64,000 nucleotides of DNA from Olsenella_L kribbiana (lineage in GTDB: Bacteria; Actinomycetota; Coriobacteriia; Coriobacteriales; Atopobiaceae). Each line of letters opens with the position of its first letter. The stretch's first letter is position 1. This document shows positions 8,107-16,342 of this stretch, one piece after another. The notes under the pieces were generated by a model, which worked only from the letters and a program-made list of their open reading frames with translations, ran no database searches and was not told the origin of the DNA. The stretch covers positions 53,773-117,772 of the forward strand of contig NZ_JAZGJP010000008.1 of the NCBI RefSeq assembly GCF_036408795.1, in the 5' to 3' direction. The translations under genes and the position numbers were made by a program.

Positions 8107-8989
8107 CCCGAATGAGATCAAGCGCAAGCGTCAGCGCGAGGTGCTGCTTCCGGTACCGACGCCCAACCTGGTCACCGAGCGCGACTTCGGAAAGCCGCTC
8201 GTCCTCGAGGTCGAGCACCTCGGCATCGACTTCGGCGGCCTCACGGCAGTCGATGACTTCAACATCGCAATGGGCCCGACCGAGATTGCCGGCATCATCG
8301 GCCCGAACGGCGCCGGCAAGACGACGATCTTCAACCTCCTCACGAAGGTCTACCAGCCGACCCGCGGCACGATCCTTCTGAACGGCGTCGATACCGCCGG
8401 CATGAACACGATCCAGGTCAACCGCCTCGGCATCGCCCGTACGTTCCAGAACATCCGCCTTTTCAGCCAGATGACGGTGGAGCAGAACATCCTTGTCGGC
8501 ATGAACAACTCGATGAACACCTCGCTTCTCCAGGACATGCTGCGCTTCCCGGCGCACTGGAAGGAAGAGAAGGAGTTCCACGACAAGGCAATGGATCTCT
8601 TGGGCATCTTCAACATGCAGAAGTATGCCAATGAGCTTGCAGGAAACCTGCCCTATGGTGCACAGCGCCGCCTCGAGATCCTGCGTGCCCTGGGCACGAA
8701 TCCGAAGCTCCTGCTTCTCGACGAGCCTGCCGCCGGCATGAATCCGAACGAGACCGAAGAGCTTATGGAGAACATCCAGAAGATCCGCGATGACTTCCAG
8801 ATCGCCATCCTTCTGATCGAGCACGATATGGCTCTCGTCATGGGCATCTGCGAGATTGTCGGCGTCCTCGACTACGGCAAGATCATCTGCAAGGGCACGC
8901 CGGAAGAGGTACAGTCCGATCCGCGCGTCATCGAGGCATACCTCGGCAAGCAGGGTGCCAAGGCTGCCAAGGAGGCGGTGGAGAAATGA
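8096..8989 (+). CDS. livG: Branched-chain amino acid ABC transporter ATPase LivG
   Basis: 297 residues, longer than the usual 255 because of an N-terminal extension of about 35 charged residues before the ABC core (LEVEHLGIDFGGLTAVDDFN). Walker A is GPNGAGKTT, the Q-loop region is ARTFQNIRLF, and Walker B is LLLLDEPAAGMNP with switch His in LIEHDM. The signature is the unusual LPYGAQRRLEI, as expected in LivG (LSGGQ is replaced by YGxQR). The long insertion after the Q-loop is also LivG-like. It energises LivHM together with LivF. GGAGGTGG precedes the start. Confidence 0.94.
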   Translation: MADSPNEIKRKRQREVLLPVPTPNLVTERDFGKPLVLEVEHLGIDFGGLTAVDDFNIAMGPTEIAGIIGPNGAGKTTIFNLLTKVYQPTRGTILLNGVDTAGMNTIQVNRLGIARTFQNIRLFSQMTVEQNILVGMNNSMNTSLLQDMLRFPAHWKEEKEFHDKAMDLLGIFNMQKYANELAGNLPYGAQRRLEILRALGTNPKLLLLDEPAAGMNPNETEELMENIQKIRDDFQIAILLIEHDMALVMGICEIVGVLDYGKIICKGTPEEVQSDPRVIEAYLGKQGAKAAKEAVEK

Positions 8990-9693
8990 CCATGCTGAAG
9001 GTTGATGACCTCCAGGTCTACTACGGCGCAATCCACGCCGTGAAAGGAATCTCCTTCGAGGTCAACGAAGGCGAGATCGTCTCCTTGATCGGTGCCAACG
9101 GCGCCGGCAAGTCGACGACCATGAACACGATTGCAGGCCTCATCAAGCCGAAGGAAGGCAAGATCGTCTACAAGGACGAGGACATTACAGGCCTTCCTGC
9201 CCACAAGATCGTCGCGAAGGGCATGGCTCTCTGCCCCGAGGGCAGGCGCGTCTTCTCGCATCTGACGGTTCAGGAAAACCTCGAGATGGGCGGCTACTTG
9301 AGGACAGCCGCGGAGAACGCGGACACGATGGAGAAGGTCTATACGTACTTCCCGCGCCTGAAGGAGCGCAAAGCTCAGACGGCCGGCACGCTCTCCGGCG
9401 GCGAGCAGCAGATGCTTGCCATGGGTCGTGCTCTCATGAGCCACCCGCAGCTCCTCATGCTCGACGAGCCTTCGATGGGTCTGGCACCTATCCTCGTCGA
9501 CGAGATCTTCGATATCATCGAGACGCTCAACAAGGCGGGCACGACGATTCTGCTCGTCGAGCAGAATGCCCAGATGGCTCTCTCGATTGCAGACAGGGGC
9601 TATGTCCTCGAGGTCGGCAATATCGTCCTCGCGGGCACCGGCAAGCAGCTCCTGAACGATCCTGCCGTCAAGAGCGCCTACCTTGGCGGCTGA
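8986..9693 (+). CDS. livF: Branched-chain amino acid ABC transporter ATPase LivF
   Basis: 235 residues, standard LivF length. YYGAIHAVKGISFEV leads to Walker A GANGAGKST, LCPEGRRVFSHLTVQENL (LivF Q-loop block), signature LSGGEQQMLAMGRAL, Walker B LLMLDEPSMGLAP and the LVEQNA switch that replaces the His in LivF. The start codon overlaps the livG stop (ATGA). It is the last gene of the operon. Confidence 0.95.
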   Translation: MTMLKVDDLQVYYGAIHAVKGISFEVNEGEIVSLIGANGAGKSTTMNTIAGLIKPKEGKIVYKDEDITGLPAHKIVAKGMALCPEGRRVFSHLTVQENLEMGGYLRTAAENADTMEKVYTYFPRLKERKAQTAGTLSGGEQQMLAMGRALMSHPQLLMLDEPSMGLAPILVDEIFDIIETLNKAGTTILLVEQNAQMALSIADRGYVLEVGNIVLAGTGKQLLNDPAVKSAYLGG

Positions 9694-9725
9694 GACCATA
9701 CAGCAGACAGATCGAGCGCTACAGG

Positions 9726-9761
9726 AAGGAGAGCATCCACGGGATGCTCTCCTTTCTTCTT
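9726..9761 (+). terminator. Terminator of the liv operon
   Basis: Perfect 11-bp stem GGAGAGCATCC/GGATGCTCTCC with a 3-nt loop, followed by TTTCTTCTT. Confidence 0.85.
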
Positions 9762-9824
9762 GCCGCCGAAATGAGCGTGTGAGCTGGCAGCCGGGTCATG
9801 AGGCTCCATGCTTCTGGGATTCGT

Positions 9825-10316
9825 TCATCTGACTTCAGGATAGCGGGACCTCTGGCCAGATTCGATAAGCCAGCTATAGGTCTCGATGGAGCAGATGTCG
9901 TAGGCTGCACGGTGCTCGCCATCTATCACGGCATCTTCCTTGTCGTACCAGATCTTGGCTTCCACCTCATCGCCAATCTTGGGCTCTGGGCCATATGTCC
10001 TCTCGGAGTGGCCGTTCCGGATGAGCGTCAGGGTATCGCCTGCCTCTGGCAGGGAGGAGCCGTCCTTTTCTGCCTGGACTGCCGCTGCACCGGCTGCGTC
10101 CGCATCTGCGACTCTGATTTCGATATAAGCGATGCTGCCATCGGCATCGGACGCATCGGAGACGGTTCTGATATCTTCGACGGTTCCGGCAACAGTCGCG
10201 AGAGGCGGGACATAGTTCGATACGCCTTCAGCGTGGGAAAAGCTCGCTATGAGAGCGATTTCGGCGATAGCCAAGGCAGCCAATGCGGCAGCTGCCACCA
10301 TGAATGCCTTTCGCAT
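9825..10316 (-). CDS. Small secreted or membrane-anchored protein of unknown function
   Basis: 163 residues; CGGAGG stands seven bases before the ATG. Residues 1-30 are a signal peptide or N-terminal anchor (MRKAFMVAAAALAALAIAEIA). The rest is soluble and acidic, with VAGTVEDIRTVS, YIEIRVADADA and LRPEP-like turns such as GDTLTLIRNG and IGDEVEAKIWYD. These look like a small beta-barrel (OB-like) made of short strands, but no family was recognised. It is about 80 bases downstream of the membrane protein gene at 10398-10772 on the same strand, so the two are probably co-transcribed. Confidence 0.65.
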   Translation of the reverse strand: MRKAFMVAAAALAALAIAEIALIASFSHAEGVSNYVPPLATVAGTVEDIRTVSDASDADGSIAYIEIRVADADAAGAAAVQAEKDGSSLPEAGDTLTLIRNGHSERTYGPEPKIGDEVEAKIWYDKEDAVIDGEHRAAYDICSIETYSWLIESGQRSRYPEVR

Positions 10317-10397
10317 GGGAGCCTCCGGTCTTTGGACGCAAGCAAAACATGAGGAGAATCGGTCTGCGCATGAGAATCCGACTGAGGGAGAAGCTTC

Positions 10398-10772
10398 TTA
10401 TCGGATAGCTTTCTTCGCAGGTGCGAGATTGAGGGTGCAGAGATAGGCGAGGCAGGCTGAAGCGCAAGCGAGGGCAAAGGCCGCTAGTGGCCAGAAGCCG
10501 AGAAGAAGATGCGCGCATACCGCCAGAAGCGCTGCTGCTGGCGCAAGACAGGCGAGGCGCAGGGCTTTGGCACGGGTGTATGTCCTGTCAAAGATGCGGC
10601 AGGAAGCCTTGTGCCAGGAGATGAGCATGCAGCAGGAGAAGAGAAGGACGAAGATGATGAGGGCGGGGTCTGCCCAGACAGATGCGTCCGCTGCCAATGC
10701 GATGAGCGCAAGATGGCCTGCCAGGAGATAGACATCAGCTGTCTCTGCGAACTTTATCTTCCGCTTCTTCAT
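10398..10772 (-). CDS. Small membrane protein of unknown function
   Basis: 124 residues starting MKKRKIKFAETADVYLL, chosen because GAGGAG lies nine bases upstream; a longer frame has no ribosome site. At least three to four hydrophobic helices are visible (LLAGHLALIALAAD, ALIIFVLLFSCCMLISW, RLACLAPAAALLAVCAHLLLGF, LAAFALACASACLAYLC). The N- and C-termini are positively charged, consistent with cytoplasmic ends. No known family was identified. Confidence 0.65.
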   Translation of the reverse strand: MKKRKIKFAETADVYLLAGHLALIALAADASVWADPALIIFVLLFSCCMLISWHKASCRIFDRTYTRAKALRLACLAPAAALLAVCAHLLLGFWPLAAFALACASACLAYLCTLNLAPAKKAIR

Positions 10773-11172
10773 CTCCGGCTCCTCTTGCTGGTGGCAGAAA
10801 GAGGATGTTCGTAGCCTCTTTGCAGGGAAGCATACCCGATGGCGGGAAAGTGCGGTACCTGGCGTGCTGGGTTTCGGCCAAGGGAACATTGCTTTCGGGA
10901 AGTGCTCCTGCTGGATGGCAGGGCAAAGCCGAAGTGCGCACTTTCCGGTACTCAGGTGCTGGAGGCCCGGGCTGTGCGGATGGCAGGTTTTCCGCCGCAG
11001 GCGGCATATTATCCTGCTCCGATATCGCTTTCATCTGGTTAGACATGTATTTGTTCGCAATAACCCATCGTTCGTTAAGAATCTGCAATACAAGGTTCAA
11101 TAATTGGTATATCTGTACAGACAGATAACGATGCGGCGCTTCTTGCAGGACACGCCAAAAAAGGTGGTTGCC
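10773..11172. other. 400-base gap with a long-range inverted repeat
   Basis: No gene on either strand. A perfect 10-bp repeat, GGAAAGTGCG (10845-10854) and CGCACTTTCC (10937-10946), could close an 82-nt loop. Nearby is a CCGCC/GGCGG hairpin (10992-11004). The right part must contain the promoter of the LytTR gene at 11173. Confidence 0.4.
11110..11127 (+). promoter_or_regulatory. Candidate operator before the first LytTR gene
   Basis: Perfect inverted repeat TATCTGT-ACAG-ACAGATA, 45 bases upstream of the start codon. Autoregulation is an inference from position. Confidence 0.35.
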
Positions 11173-11985
11173 ATGAAGGGTACGCTCTCGGAGAAAGCAC
11201 TGCGAACATCCGAAGAGATTGTCCGCGCCTTGTGGAGACAGGATCCAGAGTCCTGTCGTCCCTATCTGCATGAGGGCTTCACCTATATCGGACCGAGCGC
11301 GGACGAGTACTGCCTTGTCCCCCAGTCGCTTGATGCCTATATGGACCATATGCCGAAGGACGGCATCGAGGCCAAGAAGGTCTCCGAGGAGTATTTCCAG
11401 GTGCGCGTGCAGAGCCCGCACGGGATGCTTGTGACAGGACACGTGCTTGCGTCGTATCCGACAGGGCCACATGAGGTGGCCTTCCACCGCTTCCGTGTCA
11501 CGCTGTTCTGGACCGTCGAGGACGACAGGCTCCAGCTTGTGCATCTCCATATCTCGACGCCGACGTGGCAGAGCCATGGGCAGAAGACGATGCATGGAGA
11601 GGGGCAGGTGGGTGGTACCAGCACGGTCTCCGTCCGTCTCCATCCTGATTCCCATCCTCTTGTCATGCGCGATTCCTCGGGTGTCGCCCACTTCCTCGAT
11701 GCAGATGCTGTCATCTATCTCGAGGCAGAGCGGCAGTACACGATGGTGCATACGGCGGAGGGCATCTTCCGCCTGGCAAAGGTCCTGGGCAAGGTCGCAG
11801 CCGAGCTGCCGCCGAACTTCCTGCGTGTCCACCGCGGCTTCTTGATCAATGTCGCCCATGTGCGGGAGATCCATACGCGCCAGATCATCCTCGATGAAGG
11901 GACGGCTATTCCCATGCCGGAGCGTCGCTCTGTGCAGGTGCGCAGAGAGGTGGAAGAGGCAATCCGCGCGCTTGGAAGGGCATAG
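11173..11985 (+). CDS. LytTR-family transcription regulator with NTF2/SnoaL-like sensor domain (copy 1)
   Basis: 270 residues from ATG 11173 (AAGGTGG upstream). The N-terminal half (about 1-130: SEEIVRALWRQDPES...HEGFTYIGPSADEY...HRFRVTLFWTVEDDRLQLVHLHIS) has the helix-then-curved-sheet layout of SnoaL/NTF2-like ligand-binding domains. The C-terminal half (about 175-270) is LytTR: DADAVIYLEAERQYTMVHT, FLRVHRGFLINVAHVREI and the final RRSVQVRREVEEAI. There is no receiver domain, so it is not a classical two-component regulator; a small ligand may act directly. A paralogue follows at 12202, aligned end to end. Confidence 0.75.
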   Translation: MKGTLSEKALRTSEEIVRALWRQDPESCRPYLHEGFTYIGPSADEYCLVPQSLDAYMDHMPKDGIEAKKVSEEYFQVRVQSPHGMLVTGHVLASYPTGPHEVAFHRFRVTLFWTVEDDRLQLVHLHISTPTWQSHGQKTMHGEGQVGGTSTVSVRLHPDSHPLVMRDSSGVAHFLDADAVIYLEAERQYTMVHTAEGIFRLAKVLGKVAAELPPNFLRVHRGFLINVAHVREIHTRQIILDEGTAIPMPERRSVQVRREVEEAIRALGRA

Positions 11986-12024
11986 CAGCTTTCTGTCTTT
12001 CACGTTTGGGAGGGATGCAGCAGC

Positions 12025-12069
12025 AAAGACCGGCAATGCTGAGCTTTCTGTTCAGCGTTGCCGGTCTTT
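12025..12069 (+). terminator. Strong hairpin between the two LytTR genes
   Basis: An 18-bp stem with one mismatch, AAAGACCGGCAATGCTGA against TCAGCGTTGCCGGTCTTT, with a 9-nt loop. The stem itself ends in TTT; a T-run (GACTTTTTCG) lies a little further on. Confidence 0.65.
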
Positions 12070-12112
12070 CGTGACCTCTTCGACTTTTTCGCTGCTAGGC
12101 ACGTTAAACTCA

Positions 12113-12128
12113 TTACGCACATACGTAA
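12113..12128 (+). promoter_or_regulatory. Small inverted repeat upstream of LytTR copy 2
   Basis: TTACG-CACATA-CGTAA in the space between the terminator and the second LytTR gene. It is a possible regulator site, supported by position only. Confidence 0.25.
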
Positions 12129-12201
12129 GAAACGAAACGATTCATGTCTGGAGCTTGCGGGTTCCATGCCTGATCGGGTCAGGATGGAGGCGATCTCCTG
12201 C

Positions 12202-12936
12202 ATGAGGAAGCAGCTTCAGGAAGATGCACTCCGCATGGCGGAGAGCCTTGTGGACCGGCTCCCTGACCACGCGGCGCAGAAGCTCGAGCCGCTCTTTGCT
12301 GAAACGCTCCAGGCTGTAGGCCCCTTGGAAGGGGATTGGCTGCTCGACCGGCATGATTTCCTCCAGGAGCTCGAAGAGCTTGCAGAAGCGTATGAGCTCA
12401 GGGGCGTCGGCAAGCGCGATGTGCATGCCTGTGCGCTCGATGAAGATGCCTGTGTGACCGTAAGCCGCTTTGCTGCCATCACCCGCGAAGGCATGATTCC
12501 CTGCCGCCTTACGCTCATCTGGCAGGAGCTCAAGGGCGAGCTCAAGATCTGCCATGCCCATTTCTCGGTCGCCGTGACGGAGGAGCATGGAGGGGCAGTG
12601 GCCCACGCGCTCAGGGAATCGATCGTGCTGCGTGATGCAGACGGCATCTCGCACTTCCTGAGCCTCTCCGATATCGTCTATATCGAGGCTTCCCGCCAGT
12701 CGACGCTTGTCCATGCAGTGACAGGCACCTTCCGCATGAGCGAGGGCATCACGCATCTGCTCACGCGTCTCGATGGCAAGTTCGTACGTATCCACCGTGG
12801 CTTTGCCGTGAACGTGGACCATGTGGAAGGCATGCGTCCGGGCTATGTGATGCTCGACGAGGGAACGAGCCTGCCCGTGCCTTCGAGGCGCACCCGCGAG
12901 GTTGCAGACGATCTCCGCCGTGCCATAGGCTCGTAA
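12202..12936 (+). CDS. LytTR-family transcription regulator with NTF2/SnoaL-like sensor domain (copy 2)
   Basis: 244 residues. ATG 12202 is preferred over ATG 12166 and 12184 for two reasons: GGAGG stands 11 bases upstream, and its first residues (MRKQLQEDALRMAESLV) align directly with the start of copy 1 (MKGTLSEKALRTSEEIV). The N-terminal domain is more diverged and shorter (through KICHAHFSVAV). The LytTR domain is well kept (SDIVYIEASRQSTLVHA, FVRIHRGFAVNVDHVEGM, RRTREVADDLRRAI). The pair looks like a local duplication whose sensor halves diverged while the DNA-binding halves stayed close, so the two may share target sites. Confidence 0.75.
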   Translation: MRKQLQEDALRMAESLVDRLPDHAAQKLEPLFAETLQAVGPLEGDWLLDRHDFLQELEELAEAYELRGVGKRDVHACALDEDACVTVSRFAAITREGMIPCRLTLIWQELKGELKICHAHFSVAVTEEHGGAVAHALRESIVLRDADGISHFLSLSDIVYIEASRQSTLVHAVTGTFRMSEGITHLLTRLDGKFVRIHRGFAVNVDHVEGMRPGYVMLDEGTSLPVPSRRTREVADDLRRAIGS

Positions 12937-12961
12937 GAGCTGATTTCAGACGAGAAAGAAG

Positions 12962-12992
12962 CGGCCTCCCTGCCCTGTGGGCGGGGAGGCCG
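12962..12992. terminator. Bidirectional terminator between LytTR copy 2 and dtd
   Basis: CGGCCTCCC/GGGAGGCCG stem with an inner TGCCC/GGGCG pairing. On the minus strand it is followed by GCTTCTTTCT, so it ends dtd; the plus-strand tail is weaker. Confidence 0.65.
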
Positions 12993-12998
12993 ATTTCA

Positions 12999-13451
12999 TC
13001 AGAGCGTTTCGGTATCGAGCCAGATTGTGAAGGGACCCTTGTTCACAAGCGAGACATCCATCATCGCGCCGAACTCGCCGTGTCCCACGCGGCTTTCTCC
13101 GAGGTCTGCCCTTGCATCTTCGAGGAACGCCTCATAGAGCCTCTTGGCCGGCTCTGGCTTGGCAGCTCCCGTGAAGGAGGGCCTGTTGCCGTGTGAGCAG
13201 TCGGCACAGAGCGTGAACTGGCTCACGATGAGGACAGAGCCGCCCGTGTCCTGAAGGGAGAGATTCGTCTTTCCGGCAGCATCGGGAAAGATGCGCAGGC
13301 GCAGGATCTTCTTCCAGAGGCGCGCGGCGGCAACTTCCGTGTCTTCGGGCACGACACCCAGGAATATGCAGAGGCCGGGGCCGGAGGAACCGACAAGCTT
13401 TCCTTCGACCGTGACCTCTGCCGTGTCTATGAGCTGGATGAGCGCGCGCAC
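12999..13451 (-). CDS. dtd: D-aminoacyl-tRNA deacylase
   Basis: 150 residues from GTG 13451 (VRALIQLIDTAEV), the exact family length; the longer upstream frame is antisense to family evidence. Dtd hydrolyses D-amino acids from mischarged tRNA. Diagnostic motifs are present: SQFTLCAD (active-site Ser-Gln-Phe-Thr) about residue 77, NRPSFTGAAKP, and NKGPFTIWLDT with the Gly-Pro pair that reads chirality. The GTG begins one base after the stop of the upstream carboxypeptidase gene and has no strong ribosome site, so it is probably translated by coupling. Confidence 0.9.
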   Translation of the reverse strand: MRALIQLIDTAEVTVEGKLVGSSGPGLCIFLGVVPEDTEVAAARLWKKILRLRIFPDAAGKTNLSLQDTGGSVLIVSQFTLCADCSHGNRPSFTGAAKPEPAKRLYEAFLEDARADLGESRVGHGEFGAMMDVSLVNKGPFTIWLDTETL

Positions 13452-13452
13452 G

Positions 13453-15081
13453 CTACATCTCGATCCCGTAGAGGCGCGTGAACTTCTGCACGAGGTAGTC
13501 CGTGTAGTAGGCCACATTGAAGGGCTCGCCGCAGGCATTGACGACAATCTCTGCCGGGTCGAACGTGCGGCCCCACTGCCAGACATGCTTCTTGAGCCAG
13601 GCACGGATCGGCTCGAGATCGCCGGTCGCAAGGACGCCGTCGAAGTCCATGCCTTCTGCCATCATCTGGTGGCGGAACTGTGCGCCATAGGCGCCACCCA
13701 GCGCATAGGTCGGGAAGTAGCCGATGAGGCCGTCTGCCCAGTGCGTATCCTGGAGCGCACCGTGCGTGTAGTCAGAAACGCGGACGCCAAGATACTTCTT
13801 GTAGCGGTCGGCCCAGAGCATCGGCACCTGCTGTGCCGTGATGTCGCCCTCCATCAGGAGCTGCTCGATCTCGTAGCGGATGATGATGTGAAGGGGGTAG
13901 GTGAGCTCGTCTGCCTCGGTACGGATGAGGCCCGGCTCGACGCGGTTTGCGGCCATGTAGAACTGGCGGGCGCTCACACGGGAGAACTGGCCCGGGAAGT
14001 GCTTGCGCAGAAGCGCAAGGAGAGACGGCGCGAAGGCTTCGGCACGACCGACATAGTTCTCGAAGAAGCGCGACTGCCCCTCATGCATGCCCATGGACGT
14101 GCCGCCCTTGAGCGACGTGTAGTTGAGGGCGGGGTCGACGCCGGTCTCGTAGAGGGCGTGTCCTCCCTCATGGAGCATCGTGTAGAGGTTCGAGAGCACA
14201 TCGTCCTCATAGACGTGCGCTGCAATCATCGCATAGTTCGTCGTGATGCCATCAGAGTAGGGATGCTCGGTCTTCGTGAGCACCATCACATCCGGATCGA
14301 GTCCTTCGAGGTCCATGAGGTCGCGTGCCAGGGCCCACTGGCGCTCTGCCTCGAAGCGGCCCTCGACGACCCTGCGGGAGAGCTGCGGACGCTGGGAGAT
14401 CTCCTGGAGGAGCGGCACGACGCACTTCTTCACCTCGCGGAAGAAGTGGTCATAGAATGCGCGGCTCGTGCCCTGCTCGAAGTAGTCGAGCCACACATCG
14501 TACGGGTTCCTGTGCGGGTCCTGGCAGCTGGCAAGATGGCGCATGGCATTGACGACACGGTCAAGATAGGGCTCGAAGCTTGCCCAATCGTTTGCAGCCT
14601 TTGCGGCATGCCAGACGGCGCCGGACTCGGCGAGCAAGCGCGTGAATGCTGCCTGGTCTGCTGCCGGGACATTCTCGAGACGGGCACGCTCGCGTCTGAG
14701 CACGCGCACCTGTGCGCGCTGCGTGCGGTCGAGGAGCGCCGAGCTCCTCTGGAGACGGTCGAGAAGCTCGCCGGTGTTCTTTGCGCACAGAAGCTCCTGG
14801 TCCTCCTCGTCGAGGATGGCCTGTGCCTCGCCGCGGTCATGCACGGCCTTCTTGGGGTCGATCGAGGGGCCGAAGCAGCCCATCATCGTCTCGGCATACC
14901 TGTGGGCATAGAGATGCATCTCGAGCGAGTTCAGGGCAGCGAGATCTGCCTTCGGGTTCATGACGGCGGCAGGGGAAGCAGCAGGGACACCTGCTGGAGC
15001 GGGTGCTGCCTGCGTGTCAGCTTTCTGCGCAGGCTCGCTCACCTGGGCCTCGGTCTTGCCGCTTTCGTTCGTATCAGCCAT
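13453..15081 (-). CDS. Metallocarboxypeptidase, M32 (Taq) family
   Basis: 542 residues. Zinc motif HEGGH lies near residue 300 inside TMLHEGGHALYETG, and the downstream SFEN-like block is seen as QSRFFENYVGR (catalytic Glu/metal region). The family core begins at LNSLEMHLYAHRY; the first ~45 residues are an Ala/Pro-rich, low-complexity extension (AAPAPAGVPAASPAA). There is no signal peptide, so it is probably a cytosolic carboxypeptidase with broad C-terminal specificity. GAGAGGAG precedes the ATG. dtd follows directly, forming a two-gene unit. Confidence 0.9.
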   Translation of the reverse strand: MADTNESGKTEAQVSEPAQKADTQAAPAPAGVPAASPAAVMNPKADLAALNSLEMHLYAHRYAETMMGCFGPSIDPKKAVHDRGEAQAILDEEDQELLCAKNTGELLDRLQRSSALLDRTQRAQVRVLRRERARLENVPAADQAAFTRLLAESGAVWHAAKAANDWASFEPYLDRVVNAMRHLASCQDPHRNPYDVWLDYFEQGTSRAFYDHFFREVKKCVVPLLQEISQRPQLSRRVVEGRFEAERQWALARDLMDLEGLDPDVMVLTKTEHPYSDGITTNYAMIAAHVYEDDVLSNLYTMLHEGGHALYETGVDPALNYTSLKGGTSMGMHEGQSRFFENYVGRAEAFAPSLLALLRKHFPGQFSRVSARQFYMAANRVEPGLIRTEADELTYPLHIIIRYEIEQLLMEGDITAQQVPMLWADRYKKYLGVRVSDYTHGALQDTHWADGLIGYFPTYALGGAYGAQFRHQMMAEGMDFDGVLATGDLEPIRAWLKKHVWQWGRTFDPAEIVVNACGEPFNVAYYTDYLVQKFTRLYGIEM

Positions 15082-15265
15082 ATTCGAGCTCCTCTCGCGC
15101 GTCTGCGCGCATGTTCCTATGAATAGCTTCCAGTGTAGCCTGAGACGTGCCTCAGCTTAAGGGGCAGAACGGGATACGCTCAGCAATGGCAGATGGATGG
15201 CCATACATGCGCGCTTGGTGCCAATCGTGTCGCAGGATGCACCATTGCTGGATATCTCGTCTCAA

Positions 15266-15297
15266 GGGACTCTTCCTTGCGCCATACTTGGAGTCCC
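15266..15297 (+). promoter_or_regulatory. Inverted repeat in the divergent spacer before the glucokinase gene
   Basis: The 242-base spacer between the carboxypeptidase and glucokinase starts (15082-15323) must hold both promoters. GGGACTC...GAGTCCC (7-bp arms, 18-bp spacer) ends 27 bases before the glucokinase start. It could be an operator or a leader stem. Confidence 0.3.
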
Positions 15298-15323
15298 GGA
15301 AACGCTTACGGAAGGAATATCCG

Positions 15324-16268
15324 ATGAAGTATGTATTGGGCATTGATGTTGGCGGCACATCAATCAAGGCAGGCATCTTCACGCTTGAAGGCCAGCTCAA
15401 GGCAGTCCGCACGATTCCGACCTCGGACCTCACGACACCTCAGGCCTTCGCCGAGGTGACAGATGGCCTCACGAACCTCGTATCCTCGGTCGATGGTGCG
15501 ATCACCGACGTGGAGGCGGTCGGTCTCGATATCCCTGGTCCTGTCGATGCGAATGGCAATGTCGGCTTCCTTCCGAACATCAAGCTCGATCCTGACGGAC
15601 TCAAGAATGCCTTGAAGGAGACGTTCTTCCAGGCACGCCTTGCCTTCGTGAACGATGCGAATGCCGCAGCGCTCGGCGAGATGTGGATGGGCGGCGCCAA
15701 GGGCGTCAAGAACTTCATCATGATCACGCTCGGCACGGGCGTCGGCGGAGGCGTCGTCCTCAATGGCCAGCTCGTGGCAGGAGCGAATGGCGCTGGCGGC
15801 GAGCTTGGACACCTGACGATGAACTACGAGGAGACGCGCACCTGCGGCTGCGGCCGCCATGGCTGCCTCGAGCAGTATGCAAGCGCCTCCGGCATCGTGA
15901 CGCTCTACAAGGAGGCCTGCGAGAAGGCGGGCAAGGAGCCCTGCGCGCTCTCGGGCCGCTCCGATTCCTACTCTGTCTTCAAGGCCATGGCAGCAGGGGA
16001 CGAGTGCGCACGCACTGCCATCTCCCAGATGCTCGAGTATCTTGCTCGCGCCATGGCACAGCTGTCGTGCGCGGTCGATCCCGAGGCTTTCGTTATCGGC
16101 GGTGGCGTCGTCGGCTCGTTCGATGTCTTCAAGGACGAGCTCACCGAGCGCTTCCAGGCCCACTGCCTGCCGATCTGCAGGAACACGAAGATCGTGCCGG
16201 CAGACCTCGGCAACCAGGCCGGCATGTATGGAGCTGCGCTCTGCGCCCTCTCTGCAGAAGAAGAGTGA
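15324..16268 (+). CDS. glk: ROK-family glucokinase
   Basis: 314 residues from ATG 15324 (GGAAGGAAT upstream). ATP-binding motif GIDVGGTSIKAGIF at residues 5-18; FVNDANAAALGE contains the catalytic Asp; LGTGVGGGVVLNG follows; CGCGRHGCLEQYAS carries the ROK zinc Cys residues after the GELGH His. There is no helix-turn-helix domain, so it is a kinase and not a ROK repressor. It phosphorylates glucose (possibly also mannose or ManNAc) to the 6-phosphate. It is monocistronic with a good terminator. Confidence 0.9.
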   Translation: MKYVLGIDVGGTSIKAGIFTLEGQLKAVRTIPTSDLTTPQAFAEVTDGLTNLVSSVDGAITDVEAVGLDIPGPVDANGNVGFLPNIKLDPDGLKNALKETFFQARLAFVNDANAAALGEMWMGGAKGVKNFIMITLGTGVGGGVVLNGQLVAGANGAGGELGHLTMNYEETRTCGCGRHGCLEQYASASGIVTLYKEACEKAGKEPCALSGRSDSYSVFKAMAAGDECARTAISQMLEYLARAMAQLSCAVDPEAFVIGGGVVGSFDVFKDELTERFQAHCLPICRNTKIVPADLGNQAGMYGAALCALSAEEE

Positions 16269-16288
16269 GGCACGCCCGGGATATGCGG

Positions 16289-16328
16289 AAGGCGGCTGCA
16301 GTCTCAGGGCTGCAGCCGCCTTCTTCTT
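16289..16328 (+). terminator. Terminator after the glucokinase gene
   Basis: Perfect AAGGCGGCTGCA/TGCAGCCGCCTT stem followed by CTTCTTT. Confidence 0.85.
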
Positions 16329-16342
16329 TGACGGAATGTGAG

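Noticed and set aside
6250..8127. A 625-codon minus-strand frame
   Set aside because: Mirror of livH and livM; no start site or family motif.
13291..15126. A long plus-strand frame over the M32 carboxypeptidase
   Set aside because: Antisense to a gene with an intact HEGGH motif and strong ribosome site.
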